Shown: positions 14,001 through 24,984, counted from the stretch's first letter. The stretch is 64,000 nt of DNA from Mesostigma viride (GCA_009746045.1 RPFO01000167.1:250001-314000); one strand, 5' to 3'. A program made the numbers and translations. Notes: generated by a model not told the origin, from the sequence alone.

Positions 14001-17000
14001 AGGTACAGGGTGGACGGCGGGTGGTCGTCGCTAGGTACAGAGGTGGGCGGCGGGTGGTCGTCGCTAGGTTCAGAGGTGGGTGGCGGGTGGTCGTCGCGAG
14101 GTACAGGGGTGGGTGGCGGGTGGTCGTCGCTAGGTACAGGGTGGGCGGCGGGTGGTCGTCGCGAGGTTCAGGGGTGGGCGGCGGGTGGTCGTCACTAGGT
14201 TCAGGGGTGGGCGGCGGGTGGTCGTCGCTAGGTTCAGGGGTGGGCGGCGGGTGGTCGTCGCGAGGTACAGGGGTGGGCGGCGGGTGGTCGTCGCGAGGTT
14301 CAGAGGTGGGCGGCGGGTGGTCGTCGCGAGGTTCAGAGGTGGACGGCGGGTGGTCGTCGCGAGGTACAGGGGTGGGCGGCGGGTGGTCGTCGCTAGGTAC
14401 AGGGTGGGCGGCGGGTGGTCGTCGCGAGGTTCAGAGGTGGGCGGCGGGTGGTCGTCGCGAGGTTCAGAGGTGGGCGGCGGGTGGTCGTCGCGAGGTTCAG
14501 AGGTGGACGGCGGGTGGTCATCGCGAGGTACAGGGGTGGGCGGCGGGTGGTCGTCGCTAGGTACAGGGTGGGCGGCGGGTGGTCGTCGCGAGGTTCAGAG
14601 GTGGGCGGCGGGTGGTCGTCGCGAGGTTCAGAGGTGGACGGCGGGTGGTCGTCGCGAGGTACAGGGGTGGGCGGCGGGTGGTCGTCGCGAGGTTCAGGGG
14701 TGGGCGGCGGGTGGTCGTCGCGAGGTACAGGGGTGGGTGGCGGGTGGTCGTCGCTAGGTACAGAAGTGGGCGGCGGGTGGTCGTCGCGAGGTTCAGAGGT
14801 GGGCGGCGGGTGGTCGTCGCGAGGTTCAGAGGTGGGCGGCGGGTGGTCGTCGCTAGGTACAGGGTGGACGGCGGGTGGTCGTCGCGAGGTACAGGGGTGG
14901 GCGGCGGGTGGTCGTCGCTAGGTACAGGGTGGACGGCGGGTGGTCGTCGCGAGGTTCAGGGGTGGGCGGCGGGTGGTCGTCGCTAGGTTCAGAGGTGGAC
15001 GGCGGGTGGTCGTCGCGAGGTACAGGGGTGGGCGGCGGGTGGTCGTCGCTAGGTACAGGGTGGGCGGCGGGTGGTCGTCGCGAGGTTCAGAGGTGGGCGG
15101 CGGGTGGTCGTCGCGAGGTTCAGGGGTGGGCGGCGGGTGGTCGTCGCTAGGTTCAGAGGTGGACGGCGGGTGGTCGTCGCGAGGTACAGGGGTGGGTGGC
15201 GGGTGGTCGTCGCTAGGTACAGAAGTGGGCGGCGGGTGGTCGTCGCGAGGTTCAGAGGTGGGCGGCGGGTGGTCGTCGCGAGGTTCAGAGGTGGGCGGCG
15301 GGTGGTCGTCGCGAGGTTCAGGGGTGGGCGGCGGGTGGTCGTCGCTAGGTACAGGGTGGGCGGCGGGTGGTCGTCGCGAGGTTCAGGGGTGGGCGGCGGG
15401 TGGTCGTCGCTAGGTTCAGAGGTGGACGGCGGGTGGTCGTCGCGAGGTACAGGGGTGGGTGGCGGGTGGTCGTCGCTAGGTACAGAAGTGGGCGGCGGGT
15501 GGTCGTCGCGAGGTTCAGGGGTGGGCGGCGGGTGGTCGTCGCGAGGTTCAGAGGTGGACGGCGGGTGGTCGTCGCGAGGTACAGGGGTGGGCGGCGGGTG
15601 GTCGTCGCTAGGTACAGGGTGGACGGCGGGTGGTCGTCGCGAGGTTCAGAGGTGGGCGGCGGGTGGTCGTCGCTAGGTTCAGAGGTGGGCGGCGGGTGGT
15701 CGTCGCGAGGTTCAGAGGTGGGTGGCGGGTGGTCACCGCGAGATCCCGAGCAGCCGGGTGGCCCGTGCTGGTGGCAGGTATTAGGGGCGCATGAACCAGG
15801 CGGTAGACGCGAAGGTGTGTACGTGGTTTTCAACTGGATACAGGCCTCTATGTGTTGCCTACTAGGGCAGTTGTTTCGCGACGCAATAGGCGCACAGAAT
15901 TTTTTGTTTGGTGGTGGAATAGTGCTTAAGCACCCTGGGCACGCGCTCTTGCCCAGCACTCTGGATGGCAAGGTGTGTGGGGGGGGCATGACTGATGGCT
16001 TGGCACTTCCATGCTGGGTGCACCCATTGATCTATTCTGTTTATATACTACTACTATTGTTTTTCGTTTATTTGTATATTTTCGTCTGATCCGTTTGTCA
16101 TTATTTTTTCTCTGTGTGATGTTCAAAATTTCTCTTGAATTTTTTTCACTGCCTTAGCCTTTAGTTTTTCCTCGCTACAACCCCTTCCTACAAGCCACCC
16201 CCACTACCACCCGAGAAACCACCCCCTCCTCAACCGTTACCAATCACCCTCACCCCCACGCCACTCGCCACCTCCTGCCCCCTGCCCCCTGCCTGCCCCC
16301 AGGGCGGCGAGGGAGCACCTGAGGGTAGTCCGGGAGAAGGCCAACAAGGCGGCAGCCAACCAGCTCCTCTCATTCCTGCGCAACGTCGCGACCCTGTGTG
16401 CGAAGAGGAAATCGATCGAACACGCCAAAGCCGTCGGTACGTGCGCCCAGTTGGATACGAACACGCCAAAGCCGTTGGCACGGTCAAGCGTGTTCCTTTG
16501 GCCTAGTCGATGGGCACGCACTCGTCATGCGTACGCTCGTCTGGCGTGCACTTGTCATGTGTGCGCTGCTCTGGCGTGCACTTGTCATGTGTGCGCTGCT
16601 CTGGCGCGCACTTGTCATGTGTGCGCTGCTCTGGCGCGCACTTGTCATGTGTGCGCTGCTCTGGCGCGCACTTGTCATGTGTGCGCTGCTCTGGCGTGCA
16701 CTTGTCATGTGTGCGCTGCTCTGGCGTGCACTTGTCATGTGTGCGCTGCTCTGGCGCGCACTTGTCATGTGTGCGCTGCTCTGGCGTGCACTTGTCATGT
16801 GTGCGCTGCTCTGGCGCGCACTTGTCATGTGTGCGCTGCTCTGGCGCGCACTTGTCATGTGTGCGCTGCTCTGGCGTGCACTTGTCATGCGTGCGCTGCT
16901 CTGGCGTGCACTTGTCATGCGTACGCTCGTCTGGCGTGCACTTGTCATGTGTGCGCTGCTCTGGCGCGCACTTGTCATGTGTGCGCTGCTCTGGCGTGCA

Positions 17001-20000
17001 CTTGTCATGTGTGCGCTGCTCTGGCGCGCACTTGTCATGTGTGCGCTGCTCTGGCGCGCACTTGTCATGTGTGCGCTGCTCTGGCGCGCACTTGTCATGT
17101 GTGCGCTGCTCTGGCGCGCACTTGTCATGTGTGCGCTGCTCTGGCGCGCACTTGTCATGTGTGCGCTGCTCTGGCGCGCACCCATCATCCGGCGTGGTCA
17201 TGTGGCATGCCCTCCCATGTTGCATGCCCCCCCATTTGGCATGCCCTCCCCTGTGGCATGCCCCCCTCAGCGGCCAAGCTGAGCGAGGGCCACCGCCGGG
17301 AGGTGCTCGCCTTCCGCGCGCAAGTGGACGCGCTCATCCGCCGGTGGAACGTGGAGGAGCAGCGCCAGCTGGCGCGCCTCGAATCCAAGCTGAAGAAGAA
17401 GCACAAGAAGGGGGCCAAGGCCGCCAAGAGGTGAGCGGGAGGAAAGAGGAAGGGAGGTCAGGGGGGAGGAAGGGAGGGCGGTCAGTGACAAGGGATATAT
17501 ATTCCTTTGTTCATCAGCCGCCTTACCCACCCCTTGGTTTATGTCCCTTCTTTACAAGGAAAGAAAAAGAAAGAAGTCAAAAGGAAGAATGGATGAAACG
17601 AGCCGAGCGATGCAGTTTTGCAAGCAAAAGACAAGGGCACCCTCCTCGGTATCTACGTGGCTCAACCCGACTGGTGAACCTTCATAACTCAACCCGACTG
17701 GTGAACCTTCAGTACTCAACCCGACTGGTGAACCTTCAGAACTCAACCCGACCGGTGAACCTTCAGAACTCAACCCTATTACTTCAAAGCTCATCTGTGT
17801 TTAAATTACGGGGGAGGAGGAAAGATCTGAGCTAATTGACGCCTTTGAATTATGAAATAATACCATACCCAGTGGCCAACAAGGCCATAGCCAACAAGGC
17901 TGACAGCGGCCAACAAGGCCTACATGCCCAACAAGGGCTTTACAACGTTAGCCAACAAGGCTATTCAACTCGACGTTAGCCCCTGAGCGTAAGGCGACCA
18001 ACAAGGTGAGGTTTCCATGAACATGGCAGCCTTTTGCAAGGCGAATTCACTACCGTCTCAGCCGTTGATAAAAAATCTACGGCTCAGCTAGGACGAGCCA
18101 CATCTGAGACACACATTTACTGGCGCGGAGGGGCGCACCGTAACTGTATATCAGAGGATCGATCATTTATGCTTCACACAATCCTCGAGATTACTCTCAA
18201 GTCCAAAAGTAGAGTGGCAAACGGTACAGCAAGTCAGTGCTACGACATCACGCCTCCTAGGCAGGTCTGTACGGTACACTAGGCGCACAGTGCGGATCCA
18301 TTGTTCACGTCCCAAATGCGGTAAATCACACCTGACATGCCGACTTATATAAACGTCGGACTTCACAAGAAATATTACGGCAAGCTTCAAATAAAAGACC
18401 CAAAAGCACGTCGAATACCATCCTAATTGCTAAGGTGACAAATAAATGCCTCCGCTACCAGCGGATGAAATATTGTAGTCCGAAGTGGTGAAAAGTACCC
18501 TACTTCTGACAATCTGCTTGGTCTTAAACAGGACCGCTCGGCGTAGCCTCAAGCGTAAGGTCAGCAAGCATTTGTAGCACGGTCGTGGGTGGTTCTTACC
18601 CATGCTCATGTCGGTCTACTCATGGCATGATGACGCCCGTCCCGTGATGCTCCCCCCCTGCTACAGCTTCGCAAGGCAACTTCTTTTGAAGGGCGTTGGT
18701 TTAAATGGGGTTGGATTGTGAAAATGTCGTGTCACCATGGCTTCTTTTTTCACAGCCAGATGGCACGCAGGTGGACATTCGGTTGGCTCACTACACAGGG
18801 CTGCTGTGGGGAGAATCCAACCAGGGGGCTAGCATGGTGTAACGGTTCATAATGTTACTGCATGCCGTTCTCGGGGTTCAACCCAGGGACCCAGCTAGAG
18901 TGTGTCCGTCGGGCGCACATGTAGTGTGTCAACCAGGGGCACCGTAACTGCATGTGATCTGGCTGGGGGTTTGAGGCGAAGCAGACGCCGCTGCTGTTGG
19001 CTGGCGCTGCCTGGGCCCTCGCAGTGACGCTGATGTTTTGGATGGATTTTGATGAATTCCCTGTGTCATTGGAACGAACCGTGTTTTGGTTGGCTCAAAT
19101 GAAACGGTCGGTCCACCGAAATGGCCACACGGCGCGGGGCGACATCGTGGGGCGGGGCAATGCGATGGGGTGGGGGCCTAAATACGCGGGCGGCAGCAGC
19201 AAGGATCTGGCGCCACCGCTTCTGGACGTGGCAGACGAGGATTTTCGTATCGTCCCCGGGTGAGGCCCCTGTTTCTTTATTATTGCAGCCGTCAACTCTT
19301 TGGACTTTGGCACATGCCATAACAACTATTTTCATTGCTCTAGTTCCTCATGTGTGCATTTCTTTTATGAGCACGAATATTCGATGTATTCCATAGGTGC
19401 ATGGGAAGACCTCCCTTTCTTATTGGAGGAGCTATGTTGCATGAGTAGGGTGCCCATCCACACCACCACACCACACGCGATGAAGAAATGGCAGGCCCAC
19501 CCCTCACCCTTGTCCTTGCCCCCTTCCCGGTGCCCCTGTTCCCTCCTTCCCTTGCCCCCCCCCACCCCCCCCCCCCCCAGCCAAATGAAACTCGAGATGT
19601 CTAGCAATCTCATCGCGGCCCGACGCCGCAGCTGGGAGCTAGGACTGGCCCAGATGTGGAAGGACCTGGTGTTGGGGATGTCACCGCCCGGGTCGCCCAA
19701 GGTGGAACCGGGGGGAAGCCACGCGGCCAGCCCACGGCCAAGGTCACCTTCTGCTGGCGCCCGGCTGAGCTCAGCAAGAGCTGAGAGCCGGGAGGGGGGG
19801 GTCGCGTCGCCTAGGTCGGGCCTGGGGGCGCCTTCCCCCAGGGTCCCGATGAACGTCTCACCGCGCGCGGGGGCCAAGGCTGCCAACACGGATAGCAGCA
19901 AGCGGGCCAAGAAGAAGAAGGGGGCGCGGCCCAAGAAAGGGAAAGGGGCTGGGGATGTCAAGGTGGGTGGGGTCGGACCGGTAGCCCCCGCACGTGGTCA

Positions 20001-20659
20001 TGGGGTGTAGCTACTAGCACAAGTACGTCTGCTGGTATCTGTCTATACAATAGGCTGTCCACTGTCTTACTGTCTACTGACATAGTATAGTATAGCATAG
20101 TATAGTACAGCATCGTTAAGACCCATCCTCCCGCATCATCGGTGGTCCTTTGTTTCGTATCCTTGCTGGTCCGGGGTGCTGCGTTTCTTGGCCTGCCTCG
20201 CGGCGTCTCACGCACAGGCGTCGCGGCATCTCACGCGTGCTAGTGCCAAGGTCTCCCAGGGTGCCCGTTCGGAGACATCGTGCTACATGCATCGCAGTAT
20301 GCATGCCAAGGCACATTGCTTTTGCCGTGGGGCTATGGTTTTCTATCACAAACGTACCTTGGTTGCTGCACTAGCAAGTTTTCTTGTTTGCTCATGGGCT
20401 TGTGGTCCCCCTGGCAATGCATGTCCATGTGCCCCACCGGCATTACTGGCATGCCCGCCTGCCCGGCTAAAGCCCCACTGTGCTCATGCCCAGCTTGCAT
20501 TACTGGCAATGCATGCCCGTTGCATCCGGCTGGTGTCCCACACTTCAGGTTGAGATCCCCTCCCTGCATGGGTGGGTGCCGCGCGCTGACTTTGAGGAGT
20601 TGATGATCGCAGGCATCCGCGCGTGTGCGCTCTACCCAAAACCCGACCTGGATGAGTGA
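5057..20659 (+). CDS. Coiled-coil protein with IQ-like motif and Lys-rich tail, function unknown
   Basis: I join ten exons: 5057-5174, 6545-6774, 7568-7681, 8102-8151, 9186-9249, 10686-10804, 16303-16436, 17271-17430, 19581-19962 and 20549-20659. Every junction has GT-AG ends and matching phase, giving 1482 coding bases and 493 residues. Residues about 60-330 are charged and alpha-helical in character ([33 protein letters not shown]). An IQ-like motif ([11 protein letters not shown]) spans the exon 6/7 junction near residues 229-239. Basic clusters [12 protein letters not shown] and [15 protein letters not shown] follow, with a Ser/Pro-rich stretch between them. The last exon reads [12 protein letters not shown] to YPKPDLDE. 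Exon 8 could instead stop at TGA 17432-17434, but that TGA lies inside a good GTGAGC donor and exon 9 fits its phase. An optional phase-consistent exon is 19200-19259. Calmodulin binding or a cytoskeletal role is only a guess. Confidence 0.65.
5418..5830. repeat. 38 bp minisatellite in intron 1 of the coiled-coil gene
   Basis: About ten copies of a unit containing CTTTCAAGCACTTGTCGTGT followed by a CTTCCCTTTGTCCGC segment. Copies differ by single bases (GTGCTTCC/GTGGTTCC). The long forward frames through it are artefacts. Confidence 0.9.
6375..6416 (+). mobile_element. Diverged solo LINE 3' tail (family A type)
   Basis: TGCTCCGCGGCTCCCCGACG followed by GGAATGCGTGACTAATCAATT resembles the 3'-terminal hairpin and TAAT tail of the LINE at 22538-24972. 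No LINE body lies upstream, so this is either an extremely 5'-truncated insertion or an old SINE-like copy. Confidence 0.5.
6461..6513 (+). mobile_element. Solo LINE 3' tail just before exon 2 of the coiled-coil gene
   Basis: GGGGTTAGTGCTCCGCCACT, then CCCCGACGGGC, GCGTGACTG and ATTAATTAATG align along the whole length with the family A tail at 24918-24974. It ends 31 bases before the exon 2 acceptor. No LINE coding sequence precedes it. Confidence 0.65.
7289..7567 (+). repeat. Copies of the exon 3 acceptor edge in intron 2
   Basis: The true exon 3 begins after GTGCAG with GCCAAGCTGGCCAAGGAC. Upstream copies are seen near 7290 (ACAGGCCAAGCTAACCGCGG), 7396 (GCAGGCCAAGCTGGCCAAGG) and 7494 (CCAGGCCAGGCTGGCCAAGG). 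Each contains the AG acceptor plus the first exon bases, about 70-110 bases apart. Only the last copy leads into a long open, high-GC3 exon. Confidence 0.75.
8580..8815. repeat. About 57 bp tandem repeat in intron 4
   Basis: Four copies of a unit containing GCCTGTTCGTGGGGTGTGCA and TGAGCCCCATGTCGTCTTCC. It lies in the intron between 8151 and 9186. Confidence 0.85.
8975..9185 (+). repeat. Pyrimidine-rich repeat ending at the exon 5 acceptor
   Basis: About five imperfect units containing CTTGTGCTGGCATCCCCATC and TTTACTTTCTCTC. The last unit ends TGGCATCCCCGCAG, so it supplies the acceptor itself. The array therefore runs right up to the splice site at 9185/9186. Confidence 0.75.
10018..10643 (+). 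repeat. (CCCCT/CCCT)n polypyrimidine tract before exon 6
   Basis: More than 600 bases of almost pure CCCCT and CCCT units, ending in CCACT units. No AG occurs inside it. The first usable acceptor after it is GACCCAG at 10685, where exon 6 begins in matching phase. The open frames on both strands are repeat artefacts. Confidence 0.9.
10803..15745 (+). repeat. About 150-copy 33 bp minisatellite starting at the exon 6 donor
   Basis: The unit carries GAGGTACAGGGGTGGGCGGC then GGGTGGTCGTCGC, with a small set of variants (TAC/TTC, GGG/GAG/GAA, GCG/GCT, GGC/GGT/GAC). It is 33 bp with occasional 32 bp copies, so many frames stay open. The array begins at the exon/intron boundary (exon ends CAAAG, intron starts GTGGGCGGCGG), so every copy repeats the donor-like GTGGGC. 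It fills almost all of the 5.5 kb intron 10805-16302. Confidence 0.95.
16459..16480 (+). repeat. Copy of the exon 7 donor edge
   Basis: GAACACGCCAAAGCCGTTGG repeats the last coding bases of exon 7 (GAACACGCCAAAGCCGTCGG) only 20-30 bases inside the intron. Confidence 0.7.
16524..17182 (+). repeat. 30 bp minisatellite in intron 7
   Basis: About 22 copies of CTTGTCATGTGTGCGCTGCT followed by CTGGCGCGCA (or CTGGCGTGCA). The 30 bp period keeps five frames open. It occupies most of the intron 16437-17270. Confidence 0.95.
17650..18010. repeat. 27 bp repeat and CCAACAAGG-rich stretch in intron 8
   Basis: Five copies of CTCAACCCGACTGGTGAACC plus TTCAGAA lie at about 17660-17775. A looser series of GCCAACAAGGC motifs follows at 17870-18010. 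No coding signal. Confidence 0.8.
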
Positions 20660-22525
20660 GCGGAAGCGAGCGCATCTGCACCATGGGGACAAGAGGTAGG
20701 CAGAAATCCTTGCACACGGCCCTGGCGTGCTCTCACCACGTGCTCCCTCCCTCCTCCTTGCACATGGCCCGGTTGTGCCAGTAACGGGAGCAGCTGACTT
20801 GCGAACAGTGACAACACGAATGGGAGTTGCTTGCGGTCAGCCTGCAGTTATTGCCTGCCTTTACCGATCCCATATACACCGTCCTATCTGGACGTGACCA
20901 TTCACGAGATGTAGTCTACTCTCACAAGCTATAGTTTACAGCCTACTCCTCCCTCAGTGCTCGCTTCTCTCCCAAGTAGCATGCTCCCAGATCCTCGACC
21001 CATTTCGATGGATGACGACCGATGCATGGGTCGCTTTGGAACGCGCTGTGTCCAGTACAGGGCATCTGCTGGGCAAGAACCTGAAGCTGACCCAGAGATG
21101 GGGGCGGTTGTTCGTCGTGTTTGTCCTCCGGATACATTTTCTCAGCTCGCCATGCGGTGCGTTGTTTGCTGCATGGTTGGATTTTGGAGATGCATACCTT
21201 TGTGGGTATGTGCCAAGGGTGGCCCTATTGGGTGGCCCTATTGGGTGGCCCTATTATCTGTATTTCTTTGTGTGTTCTGATAAGCTTGTTTTTTGTGTGG
21301 GAATGAAACAGCTTGCCGAGAACCCATCTGTTTAACAGACGCCTCACTATTTTTTCGCGTCCATGGACGTTGCATCATTGTGTCCTTTCTCTACCTACTT
21401 GCAAGGACATCTTATTCTGACGCAAGCGCACCCGCATGCAACCCCTTGTACTTTTTTTTTTTTTGAAGGAAAGAGGGTGACCGCACTCTCATGGAGATGA
21501 GGACCCTGAGGGCGCATCACAGAGAGCACCGGTGCGGAGGCATGGGGCCTCCAGCCTGTGTAGCAAGCTTCGGTATGCATGTGCCCACCGCGGATGATAA
21601 ACCCCATGGTGTACGAGACACTGTAACTATAATTTTCCGGCCTAGCGGGTGCATCGGTGCCCCCTGTGATATTGAGACAACTGAGTTAAGTGATATGTTT
21701 GCCAGGTCCAGCAATATGGGCAGCAAAGAGCAATCCGGCCCAAAAGAACACTGTATCCCATGAGAATGTTTGATAGATCAGTGCCCAAGACGAGAAGAAC
21801 ACACGATGCATCGCGTCAACACAACACTTCGCGAGGGTGATCCCCCGGGGGATGGGGTCACAATTGCTATAGTATAGCCTCAACAAGCAAGCCTGCCCAA
21901 TATTGAAGGGGCACACAACGCTTCGCGAGGATGATCCCACGGGGGTTGCCAAAAGATAACTGATGACGTGGCCAGAACGGGGCACCCGCGGGCCTGTTGT
22001 GTGATAGACGGCACCTAACAAGATGGGCGAGACAAAACCTTTTCCATGCCATCGAGGCAGCCACCGAAGATTCTAGGTCATCGGATGGAAGGGCCTTGGA
22101 CTGCATTTGCTGCCTTGAGTCGCTTCTGAGCCATTCTTCCGTCAACCTGTAAATTGTATGTACCATCAAGGAGACAACTAGCGCAGGCCAGAAATCGGGA
22201 GAATCCGGACCATGGTAGCTCGAGCCTGCCGTTATCTTGTCCGCGTGTTCGAGTCGTTCAGGATGATGAAGATGAATGGTGATGGAAATGTGTAGCCTTG
22301 TGCATTGAAATTATGGCTGGCTTACGTGTAGAGCGACTAGATGACCTAGACGGTGGGGCCGGAAACAGCTTGCTTGATCAGGGCGTGTGTTTCGAGCCTC
22401 TGGCCGGGAGTGTCTAGGGGTAAGCACCATTGCTGCGATCGCTCTCCCACCATTTACGAGGAAATACCCGCAAATGGGAAACCACTGAAAAGGTCTAGCT
22501 AGTCATTCATTACGTTAGCCATGCC
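20660..22525. other. Intergenic stretch without a confident gene
   Basis: A 130-base stretch at about 20991-21120 has exon-like codon use after CTCCCAG (reading ILDPFRWMTTDAWVALERAV), but neither a start nor matching splice partners were found. A 16 bp motif GTGGCCCTATTGG repeats three times at about 21222-21260. CACTTCGCGAGG with GATCCC repeats at about 21825 and 21915. The last 350 bases are the repeat block described separately. Confidence 0.4.
22170..22520. repeat. Dispersed repeat block, copy 1 (uninterrupted)
   Basis: From AGGAGACAACTAGCGCAGGC to CATTACGTTAGCC this block is about 95% identical by eye to 61108-61953, except that the second copy is split by a LINE fragment. Upstream flanks of the two copies do not match. 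Positions 22215-22223 (GTAGCTCGA) are the empty target of that LINE insertion. No coding potential recognised. Confidence 0.85.
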
Positions 22526-22539
22526 ATGATTCCAAACTG

Positions 22540-24789
22540 GCCGTATTCGACGCCGGGGGCAGCCGACAGCAGTTACACGCCATTCCGCCGCCGGGGGATA
22601 TCTCAGTGATCCTCCGTGGTGTCGCCGCCAAGTATCGCCTGGCTGCCCGCACCCTCCCCACCTTGCCTCCGCGTCGGCAGCTTGCTGTCCACCGTCACGC
22701 ACCGACAGTGGTCGCCGCCAGGCAGATGCTCCGCCGCAATAGAGATCCGCTCGCCAAACCTGGGCTGCAAGCAGCTCTGAGGGCCGCCTACGAGCAGGCT
22801 GAGAAGGCAGATGCCCAGCAGATGGTCAAGGACCTGCGCAGCTGCCAGCAGAAGCACGACGGCAAGGGGGCCTGGTTCTGGTACAAGCGCCTCGGGCACC
22901 CGGACGGCCTCGGCCGGCCCCACCGCCACGACGTCCCCGGCGCCCCAGCCTAGCGGCTTCGTACCTGGGCCACGGCCACGGCCGAGGTCGTGGGGACAGC
23001 TGCGCCGCCCCCACCCCTGCTCCCAGCCGCCGCCGCCCGCCCGGCCGCCCTGGCCGGCCCCGCTGGGCCCCCTGCCCCGCCTAGGTCAGCGGCGGACTAC
23101 CTAGTCCCCCCGCTGGTCGGCCCACTTGGCGACCCGTCTGACATGCCTCCTTTCACCTCTCGCGAGGTCACGGAGGCGGTCCAGCGCCTGCGTTATGACG
23201 CAGCCACCGGCTCTGACGAGATTCCGGCCGCAGTTGTAAAACTTGCAGCCGAATTCGAGGACACAGGTGTTATGCTGCTCTTCCGGGACATCTGCAACCG
23301 CCTTCTGCTGTCGTCGCAACCACCTCCAGCGGCCTGGCAACACAGTTTTCGCACGATGCTGTACAAGAACAAGGGGTCGCCTGCCGACCCCGGCAACTAC
23401 AGAGGGGTGTGCATTCAAAGTGCCCCCCTCAAGCTTCTTATGCGGCTCATCCTGAACCGCCTGCGCACGGCCCTGGACGGTCACCTCAGCGAGACTCAGC
23501 ACGGCTTCCGTTCAGGTCGCAACACAGTACAGGCGCTCTTCGCTACTCGCCGACTGGTGGAGGAACTGCAACGCCTTCAGCCTGGTGAGTCCCCTTTGCA
23601 CCTTGTGCTGGTGGACTTCATCAAAGCCTTCGATTCGGTTTTCTGGCCTGCGCTTTGGGACATCCTCGAGTTGTTCCGGATTCCCCGCCCCCTGATTGCT
23701 GTCATCCGCAACCTGTATGAAGGGTCCACCACTTCGGTGCGCACTTCTTACGGGACCACGCCCCCATGCCCTTTACAGAAGGGTGTGTGGCAGGGCTGCG
23801 TGCTGTCGCCCTACCTGTTCATTATTGTTGTCGAATACGTAATGATTCAGGCGCGCAAGCGATTTGCCCGCATCGTGGGCAGGGAACCAGGAGTGCAGGT
23901 TGCTAACAAATTCTGGCATGGCGGTGCGGACACGGAGATTCGGCTAGCAGACATCATTTATGCAGACGACACCACCCTCTTCGAGGACACTGAGCACGTG
24001 CAGACATGGCTTGACTGCCTGGCTCTCGAGGCCCGTGCAGTGGGGCTTGAGGTCAGCAAGAAGACAGAGGCCCTGGCGGTTGGGCTCACCAACTCACCGC
24101 CGCCCCTCTATCTCCTAGACGGCTCTCGAGTCCCGTATCGGGACCGCGTTAAGCTGCTGGGCAGCCTGCTCCCCAGCTGCGAGGTTGATGTGGACCATCG
24201 CATCTCCCTCGCCTGGCACGCTTTACGTCAGTACCGGGCCCTGTGGCGCAAGCCCCTGGGCAAGATCGAGAAACAGGACCTGTTCAAGGTCCTCGTCCTT
24301 CCTGTTCTCACGTATGGCGCCGAGACGTGGACCCTCACCGCCGACCTGGCCCGCAAGCTGGACGGCGCGGTCACTAGCATGCTGCGTTCCATTTTCAGAG
24401 TAGGATATGCTGCTCATGTCCGCAATGAGGACCTGTACCAGGGCATGCCCTATATCACCAGCACCATTAAGCAACGCCGCCTGCAGCTTGTAGGGCACCT
24501 AGCTCGCACCAACCAGGTAGACACCTCACGTGGCCCCCCCGCAGGACTGCGACCAGCCCAGCCTGGCCGGCACCTCCTGACGTGGGCTGGGCCTAGTGAT
24601 GTTAGACGCCGCAAGGCCCGCACCTTCAAGGAACAGCTAGTAGAGGACATGGGGGGCCTCGGCCTCTCCGTGATTTGGAAGAAGATGATGGACAAGGCCA
24701 AGTGGGCCCAGGTCATAGAGGACAATGAGCCCCCCCCAGTGGGGAAGCGCCCGCGTGTGCAGCGGTCCCGCGGGAGGCACGCCAGATAG
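22540..24789 (+). pseudogene. LINE reverse transcriptase (ORF2 part), one in-frame TAG
   Basis: One frame is open from the element's 5' end to TAG 24787-24789 except for an in-frame TAG at 22951-22953. RT landmarks: SGRNTVQALFATRRLVEEL, LVDFIKAFDSVFW (palm A), QKGVWQGCVLSPYLF (palm B), and IIYADDTTLFE (palm C, YADD at 23959-23970), followed by the usual thumb and C-terminal region (KQRRLQLVGHLAR). The catalytic aspartates are present. The endonuclease is absent through truncation, and the stop separates the linker from RT. So the copy is probably inactive unless the stop is read through. Confidence 0.85.
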
Positions 24790-24917
24790 CTCCCCCTCGG
24801 GCAGCGTGCGGCTGCCTAGATAGATGTTGTAGTTAGAATGCTGTTAGGTAGATGTAGTATGTAGCCAATATAGATAGATTAGACCGGTAGGAATGTTGCA
24901 CCCATCCATCCATCCAT

Positions 24918-24972
24918 CGGGGTTAATGCTCCGTGACTCCCCAACGGGAGCACGAGTCTAATTAATTAATTA
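24918..24972 (+). mobile_element. Family A LINE 3'-terminal hairpin and TAAT tail
   Basis: GGGGTTAATGCTCCGTGACT, CCCCAACGGGAGC and ACGAGTC precede repeated TAAT. GCTCCGT can pair with ACGGGAGC around the loop GACTCCCCA (one bulged base). The same terminus ends the elements at 25849-27881 and 61156-61643. In stringent LINEs a 3' stem-loop is what the RT recognises; that role here is inferred. Confidence 0.75.
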
Positions 24973-24984
24973 ATGATTCCAAAC

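Larger units (their letters stand above)
22526..24984 (+). mobile_element. 5'-truncated LINE, family A, with target duplication
   Basis: A non-LTR retrotransposon lies at 22538-24972, flanked by a 12-base target duplication ATGATTCCAAAC (22526-22537 and 24973-24984). It holds the end of the endonuclease-to-RT linker, the reverse transcriptase and C-terminal domain, a 130-base 3' UTR with a short CATC run, a terminal hairpin and a TAAT tail. The endonuclease domain and any ORF1 are missing, as expected for 5' truncation during target-primed reverse transcription. Confidence 0.9.

Noticed and set aside
10768-16089. Series of Gly/Arg/Val- and Gly/Trp/Ser-rich frames
   Set aside because: They come from the 33 bp intronic array; frames switch only where a 32 bp unit occurs, and the flanking exons splice across.
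18756-18842. Exon-like peptide [20 protein letters not shown] after a TTTTTTCACAG acceptor
   Set aside because: It looks protein-like, but its phase does not fit exon 8 or exon 9 of the coiled-coil gene and no upstream partner was found.
20650-20662. GA/GTGAGC donor overlapping the stop of the coiled-coil gene
   Set aside because: Continuation is possible in principle, but no downstream exon with the required phase was convincing, so the TGA was kept as the stop.
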